From contig JAIMBE010000006.1 of NCBI GenBank assembly GCA_023511565.1, positions 1 through 35,941 of the forward strand: a DNA stretch of 35,941 nt, written 5' to 3'. Numbering within the stretch: position 1 is the stretch's first letter; each line of letters opens with the position of its first letter. The notes under the pieces are model-generated. The model was not told the origin of the DNA, made no database searches, and worked only from the letters and a program-made list of their open reading frames with translations. The DNA is from Bacillota bacterium. Lineage in GTDB: Bacteria; Acidobacteriota; Terriglobia; Acidiferrales; UBA7541. Shown in pieces: positions 32,665-35,941 of the stretch. Position numbers and translations under genes: made by a program.

Positions 32665-32693
32665 ATGCTAGTCGCCGACCCCCTGCACAGCAA
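32665..32693 (-). promoter_or_regulatory. Sigma-70 promoter of the HipA-like/DUF3037 unit
   Basis: On the minus strand TTGCTG (32693-32688), a 17-nt spacer and TAGCAT (32670-32665). The predicted transcription start is near 32658. It sits in the 116-nt gap between the large terminase stop and the HipA-like start; most other late-gene gaps are a few nt to about 80 nt. Confidence 0.6.
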
Positions 32694-32720
32694 GAGCCAG
32701 ACCGGATTTGCCGGCGGGAA

Positions 32721-32736
32721 CCGCGCGCTTGCGCGG
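32721..32736 (-). other. Hairpin after the large terminase gene
   Basis: CCGCGC (32721-32726) pairs with GCGCGG (32731-32736) around GCTT. It has no T-run, so it is a weak stop signal at best. It may mark the boundary of the inserted cassette. Confidence 0.3.
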
Positions 32737-32759
32737 CTCAGTCCGGGCCGTGCCGCCAC

Positions 32760-34340
32760 TCACCACACTGCCGGGTTGCGCACCGCGGCGCTGGTCAGCG
32801 TGGCGGCAGCCGTGCGTGCTCGCACGGCAAGGGCGATCCCCATGGCGGTAATCAGGTCATCGTGCATGCCGGGCAGGGCCCCCATCTCGCCGTCTTCCCG
32901 GTACACGAAGCTCCGGCACTGCTCGAGCAGCTGCGCCGAGCTGATGATCTCCGGAGTCTGCTCCAGGGCCAGGTGGAGCGCGCCAATGACCTGTGGCTTT
33001 GTTTGCAGGTTCATGGGCCAGCCGGCCTTTGTTGCGGTCGGGTGCAGGCCGGGTTCCGGATGGTGGTAGATTCGCGGGTAGTGGCACTGGTGTCGCAGGG
33101 CATAGAGTACGGCGTGTCCGTGGTTGTTCCGCTCAATGGCCATCAGGGCGTAGTTGTAGCGACGCCCCATTCGGTCGAGGGATTCGGCGAACTGGCGCAG
33201 GGGCCAGCGGGCATAAATTTCTGCGCACTGCAAACCGGTCGCAGCATCCAGAACCACCGCGGCGGAATAATCGCCATGCTCGGTGCCCTCGGCCACGTCG
33301 GCGCCGAGGATGTAGTCTCGCCCGGCCTGCGGCGGAAACCAGATGAGTTCGGCGCCGTTGGCGTGACGTTCCACCGGTTCGGGCAGCCGCCGCAGCCGGG
33401 CTTCGATTGCAGCGATGTCAAACACCGGCCGCCCTGCGGCGAGGAAGCAGTCCACATCGGTCTCGACAAACTCTTGCCGCGCCAGCACGCCAAGCGTGGT
33501 GTGGAGATAGCGGCGGAAATGAATCTGGCCGGGGGTGAGCCGGTGGCGTTCGACCAGCCAGCGCTCCTCCTCGCTGAGCGGTTCAAGCGATTCGCCGGGT
33601 GCCGGAACGAACGTGTAGGCTGGCTCCAGCCACCAGGGGAAGAAGTGTCGCGTGTAACCGGGCCACGCGGCGGCATCAGTCCACAAGCGATGGAACAGGC
33701 TTCCGGAGCCGCGCGGCGTAGACTCCAGGTCGACCCAGCCGCCCGGCGCCACCGCTCCCAGCAGTCCTGCGAGAGTCTCCCCGGCGTCACCGGGCCATTG
33801 CGCGACCTCCGACGCGTGCAGACAGTGAATCGTCAGCCCGCGTCCTGCGTGTCGGTTGCCGGCGGTGTCCACCAGATAGCGGCTGTCGGTGCCGGCCAAG
33901 GCGAGCTCGCGTGCACGGATCCGCGAGGGTTTCAGAGCGCGACGCACGTCCTCATCCAGTGTGTCCAAGAAGCGCCGGACAATCCGGAAAATCTGTTCGG
34001 CAGATTCCAGCGAGTGCGCCACCTGTAGCGCGACTGTGCCGGGCGTCGAGATCGTGCGCAGGAAGAACCGCGCCGCGATGTAGGTGGTCATGCCCACCTG
34101 GCGCGCCTTCAGCACCAGATTCCGCGCCGTGCGTCGCTGCGCGTAGTCGCACTGCACCGGGTTCTGCACCAACGGCACCAGCCGACCGGAGCGGTCGCGG
34201 ATCTGGCAGAACGCAGGGATCAGGGCGTCCAGCAAGGGCCAGGACCCCTCCAGGTGCGCGAATCGTTCGGCGAGTGGGTGCCGCACGAGCGTTGTCGGCT
34301 CGGCCGCCAGCCGCTGCAGGATGGATCTCAACTCGGGCAT
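32760..34340 (-). CDS. Terminase large subunit
   Basis: 526 residues, DNA-packaging motor with ATPase and nuclease domains. Walker A-like KARQVGMTT in LVLKARQVGMTTYIAARFF, a Walker B-like segment (GLTIHCLHASEVAQW), and a C-terminal RNase H-like nuclease whose metal residues are the Asp of LGADVAEG, the Asp of GDYSAAVVLD and the DD of MHDDLITA. The start is ATG 34340, next to a GTG at 34343, with the TerS stop (TGA) beside it and AGGTGGA as SD. The P-loop deviates from the classical GxxxxGKS, as in many phage terminases. It cuts concatemers and translocates DNA through the portal. Confidence 0.9.
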   Translation of the reverse strand: MPELRSILQRLAAEPTTLVRHPLAERFAHLEGSWPLLDALIPAFCQIRDRSGRLVPLVQNPVQCDYAQRRTARNLVLKARQVGMTTYIAARFFLRTISTPGTVALQVAHSLESAEQIFRIVRRFLDTLDEDVRRALKPSRIRARELALAGTDSRYLVDTAGNRHAGRGLTIHCLHASEVAQWPGDAGETLAGLLGAVAPGGWVDLESTPRGSGSLFHRLWTDAAAWPGYTRHFFPWWLEPAYTFVPAPGESLEPLSEEERWLVERHRLTPGQIHFRRYLHTTLGVLARQEFVETDVDCFLAAGRPVFDIAAIEARLRRLPEPVERHANGAELIWFPPQAGRDYILGADVAEGTEHGDYSAAVVLDAATGLQCAEIYARWPLRQFAESLDRMGRRYNYALMAIERNNHGHAVLYALRHQCHYPRIYHHPEPGLHPTATKAGWPMNLQTKPQVIGALHLALEQTPEIISSAQLLEQCRSFVYREDGEMGALPGMHDDLITAMGIALAVRARTAAATLTSAAVRNPAVW

Positions 34341-34343
34341 CAC

Positions 34344-34835
34344 TCATTCCACCTCTTGGTCGGCGGCTGCGGTGCTGTTCGCCGCATCAGGCACGGACGT
34401 GCCCAGCTCGCGCAGGCGCTCCAGCAGGCGCTGCTCGAAGCCCGTGGAGACAAACGCATCGGCCGGGGCAGCCCCCGTCCCGGTGCGGGCCAGCGCCTGA
34501 CGGAGATGCTCGCCCATCTCCGTGGCTTCCAAAATCACGCGCCAGGCCCAGGACTCACCGGCCTCCGCACTGGCAAACAACCGTTGGACCAACCGCGTGG
34601 TTTGCTCCATCACGAACGCGCGCAGCGGAAGCCGAAGCTGTTCGGCCACCGCGGCCGCGCACAGGGTCGCTTCGATCTCCAGGGACGAGTTTGCACATCG
34701 TTGCTGTATCGCCAGCCGCTGCTGGCTGGTGCGCAGCGGCTGCAACAACTGCTCGACGACCAGCTGCTCGAGCGCTTCCGCAGACAATCGGGGGCCAGGG
34801 GGCGGCGGCCCGGGGTTTGATCGTTTGGCTTTCAT
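34344..34835 (-). CDS. Putative terminase small subunit
   Basis: 163 residues. Proline-rich start (KRSNPGPPPPGPRL) followed by helices: ALEQLVVEQLLQPLRTSQQRLAIQQRC, a central coiled segment and an alpha-helical C-terminus. Its position, directly before the large subunit with stop and start codons nearly touching, is that of the small terminase, which recognises pac/cos DNA. No helix-turn-helix stands out, so the call rests on context. The ATG at 34835 follows an ideal AAGGAGG (34850-34844, 8-nt spacer); an upstream GTG at 34853 is not used because it lies before the SD. Confidence 0.62.
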   Translation of the reverse strand: MKAKRSNPGPPPPGPRLSAEALEQLVVEQLLQPLRTSQQRLAIQQRCANSSLEIEATLCAAAVAEQLRLPLRAFVMEQTTRLVQRLFASAEAGESWAWRVILEATEMGEHLRQALARTGTGAAPADAFVSTGFEQRLLERLRELGTSVPDAANSTAAADQEVE

Positions 34836-34849
34836 GATGAGTGCCTCCT

Positions 34850-35359
34850 TCACATAGCCCCCGGCGCGTCGCCGGGCCGTGCGAGTTCGTTCCTGTCTTG
34901 GTCTCTTGAGCGGCTTCGGCCGGGGTGGCTCGGAGCTGGTTTGCTCGTTCTGCCCGCCTCGGCTGGTGGGCTTGCTGTCCCGGCTTCTTGGGGCAGTGGC
35001 GTCAACAGCCCCAGCCGACAGAATGTTTCATGGAGCAGGTCCAGCACCTGGCCGAGCCGCCGAGAGATGTGCGCCTGCGGGCGGCCGAACAGCCGCGCGG
35101 TTTCCCACTCGGAGCGGTCTTCGAAAATGCACAGGGCGAGGATGCGTTGGTCGAACGGCTCCAGGCTGTGCAGGCAGCGCTCCACGTCGCAGACAAACAG
35201 CACCGCATCCTCGAACGCCCGTGACGGTCGGCTGCGCAGTCGGCTCCGGAATGTGCCGCCGCCCAGCACGGAAGGCATCCGCCCGAGCAACAGGGAAGTG
35301 CGGAAGTAGTGCCGGAGCAGCAGAATCACTCGCAGACGTTCATAGGATGGCAGTTTCAT
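34850..35359 (-). CDS. Sigma-region-4-like late transcription regulator
   Basis: 169 residues. After a helical N-terminus (SYERLRVILLLRHYFRTSLLL) residues about 62-112 form a helix-turn-helix of sigma-70 region 4 type: LEPFDQRILALCIFEDRSEWETARLFGRPQAHISRRLGQVLDLLHETF is the block, with LEPFDQRIL as first helix and RPQAHISRRLGQVL as recognition helix. Small proteins of this build just before terminase genes (ArpU/RinA type) activate phage late transcription. The C-terminal 50 residues are disordered and Pro/Arg/Ser-rich. The ATG overlaps the preceding stop as ATGA; its own stop touches the terminase SD. Control of the late operon is inference. Confidence 0.72.
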   Translation of the reverse strand: MKLPSYERLRVILLLRHYFRTSLLLGRMPSVLGGGTFRSRLRSRPSRAFEDAVLFVCDVERCLHSLEPFDQRILALCIFEDRSEWETARLFGRPQAHISRRLGQVLDLLHETFCRLGLLTPLPQEAGTASPPAEAGRTSKPAPSHPGRSRSRDQDRNELARPGDAPGAM

Positions 35360-35529
35360 CGTTCCTCTTCGTACAGCCAGGCCAGTGCTCGGAGGCAGTC
35401 TGTGCAGACGTTGGTTTCCGACTCGGCGGGCCGCACGTGCAGCTTCCCGCAGCGCGGGCAGTAGCGAAGTTCCATACGCTGCGCTGGGATTGGAGTGCGT
35501 GTTTGCGACGGTTTGGCTGGTGAGCTCAT
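35356..35529 (-). CDS. Small zinc-ribbon protein
   Basis: 57 residues with a single zinc ribbon (CPRCGKLHV ... CTDC), probably DNA- or protein-binding. The first ~20 residues are Pro/Thr/Ser-rich. ATG 35529 chosen; a GTG at 35568 lies inside the terminator loop, and an ATG at 35475 has no SD. Its stop overlaps the regulator start, so the two are co-translated. It is the first gene after the terminator and may act in late-gene control. Confidence 0.62.
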   Translation of the reverse strand: MSSPAKPSQTRTPIPAQRMELRYCPRCGKLHVRPAESETNVCTDCLRALAWLYEEER

Positions 35530-35539
35530 GGGTTTGCCC

Positions 35540-35588
35540 CAAAAAAATGCCCTGCCTTCCCCCTCCACTGGGGCGGGGAAGGGCAGGG
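35540..35588 (-). terminator. Strong rho-independent terminator before the late genes
   Basis: On the minus strand a GC-rich stem of about 14 bp with one bulge (35574-35588 pairing with 35548-35561) is followed by ATTTTTTT (35547-35540). It ends just 10 nt before the ATG of the zinc-ribbon gene, so any transcript from the right must read through it to reach the late operon. Confidence 0.85.
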
Positions 35589-35645
35589 CTCCGGAGAAGG
35601 TTCCGTCAGACCTGCTTCAGGATTTTGCTGTCCAACACGGCGCGC

Positions 35646-35906
35646 TCACGACCCCGTCCGCTGCGGGAAGTACGCCTCCTCGAGCACCGTCTTCGTGACC
35701 CGACCCTGGTGCAACGTGATCGTGATGCGCCCAGAAAATCGCAGTGCAAAAGCCAGCTTTTCTGCCGAGCGCGAGAGTAGCTCGCCCGTTGCCAGCTTGC
35801 GCCGAAATTCCTGGAATTCGCTCACCGGTTCGCGTGCGGCCGTTTCCAGCTGGCGTGCCTGGCGGATGGCTTCCTCTCGCCAGTCGTCGGCTGCGTTGCG
35901 CTCCAT
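35646..35906 (-). CDS. Small phage protein, unknown
   Basis: 86 residues, mainly helical and charged at first (DDWREEAIRQARQLETAAREPVSEFQEFRRKLATGELL), then a strand region (RITITLHQGRVTKTVLEEAYFP). No named family. Its stop is 58 nt before the terminator hairpin, so it is probably the last gene of an upstream (earlier) transcript rather than part of the late operon. Confidence 0.55.
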   Translation of the reverse strand: MERNAADDWREEAIRQARQLETAAREPVSEFQEFRRKLATGELLSRSAEKLAFALRFSGRITITLHQGRVTKTVLEEAYFPQRTGS

Positions 35907-35941
35907 CGCCCCGGTCTCGAGTGCGGGGAACTCCGAGCGGG

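Larger units (their letters stand above)
11690..35941 (-). mobile_element. Siphovirus-like prophage, late region (incomplete at the right edge)
   Basis: About 24 kb of tightly packed minus-strand genes in the classical late order of tailed phages: regulator, terminases, portal, protease, capsid, connectors, tail tube, chaperones, tape measure, hub and fibres. The HK97-type portal and protease, the tape measure and the absence of sheath genes indicate a non-contractile tail. Structural frames are intact, so it is not visibly decayed. No integrase, repressor, replication genes, att repeats or endolysin were seen in the window, so the rest lies to the right. The left boundary is placed at the stop codon next to the E2 gene. 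Confidence 0.88.

Noticed and set aside
11690-35941. Gene transfer agent rather than prophage
   Set aside because: A tail-tip hub, long spike and fibre, chaperone frameshift and HipA-like moron are phage-like, and GTA clusters are smaller; without the right end this remains a preference.

Overview
Most likely organism. The window looks like a GC-rich bacterial chromosome, most consistent with the Acidobacteriota. That is an inference from a DUF2393-like membrane protein, an unusual 504-residue nuclease-fold protein and a HipA-like/DUF3037 gene pair, and it could not be verified here. Several genes appear to be read from leaderless or almost leaderless mRNAs, with the -10 box 6-8 nt before the start codon. 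No tRNA, rRNA, CRISPR array or insertion sequence was found.

Left part, about 1-11678: ordinary host genes. An AT-rich promoter region with a palindrome over the -35 box precedes queA. It is followed by a metallophosphoesterase, a one-pass membrane protein, a 504-residue protein with a C-terminal PD-(D/E)XK site, and an MBL-fold hydrolase, all on the plus strand. Three minus-strand genes follow: HNH nuclease, ComF-type phosphoribosyltransferase and a DksA/TraR-type zinc-finger protein. Promoters diverging from about 7270-7300 serve the DksA-like gene and a plus-strand operon of lipB followed by E1-alpha, E1-beta and E2 of a 2-oxoacid dehydrogenase complex. Its leader can fold into a nested hairpin. 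The logic is coherent: LipB attaches octanoate, the lipoyl precursor, to carrier domains of the kind present in E2.

Right part, 11690 to the window end: the late region of a siphovirus-like prophage, all on the minus strand, so it reads from right to left. Order of transcription: small protein, strong terminator hairpin, zinc-ribbon protein, sigma-region-4-like regulator, small and large terminase, an inserted HipA-like/DUF3037 cassette with its own promoter and terminator, portal, protease-scaffold fusion, major capsid protein, connector and completion proteins (with a pentapeptide-repeat protein among them), tail tube, tail assembly chaperones with a programmed -1 frameshift at T TTT TTA, short tape measure, 1262-residue tail hub, and then a distal block of spike, XhlA-like protein, small proteins, fibre, holin-like protein and LamG-like adhesin. 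No integrase, replication gene, repressor or clear endolysin is in the window, so the element continues past its right edge. The left edge abuts the E2 stop codon with only 11 bp between convergent stop codons.

Most notable points: the self-contained HipA-like kinase/DUF3037 cassette between terminase and portal; N-terminal Sec-type signal peptides on all three distal adhesin-like phage proteins; the HIV-type slippery heptamer in the tail chaperone; the terminator placed directly in front of the late operon; and the nuclease-fold host protein.
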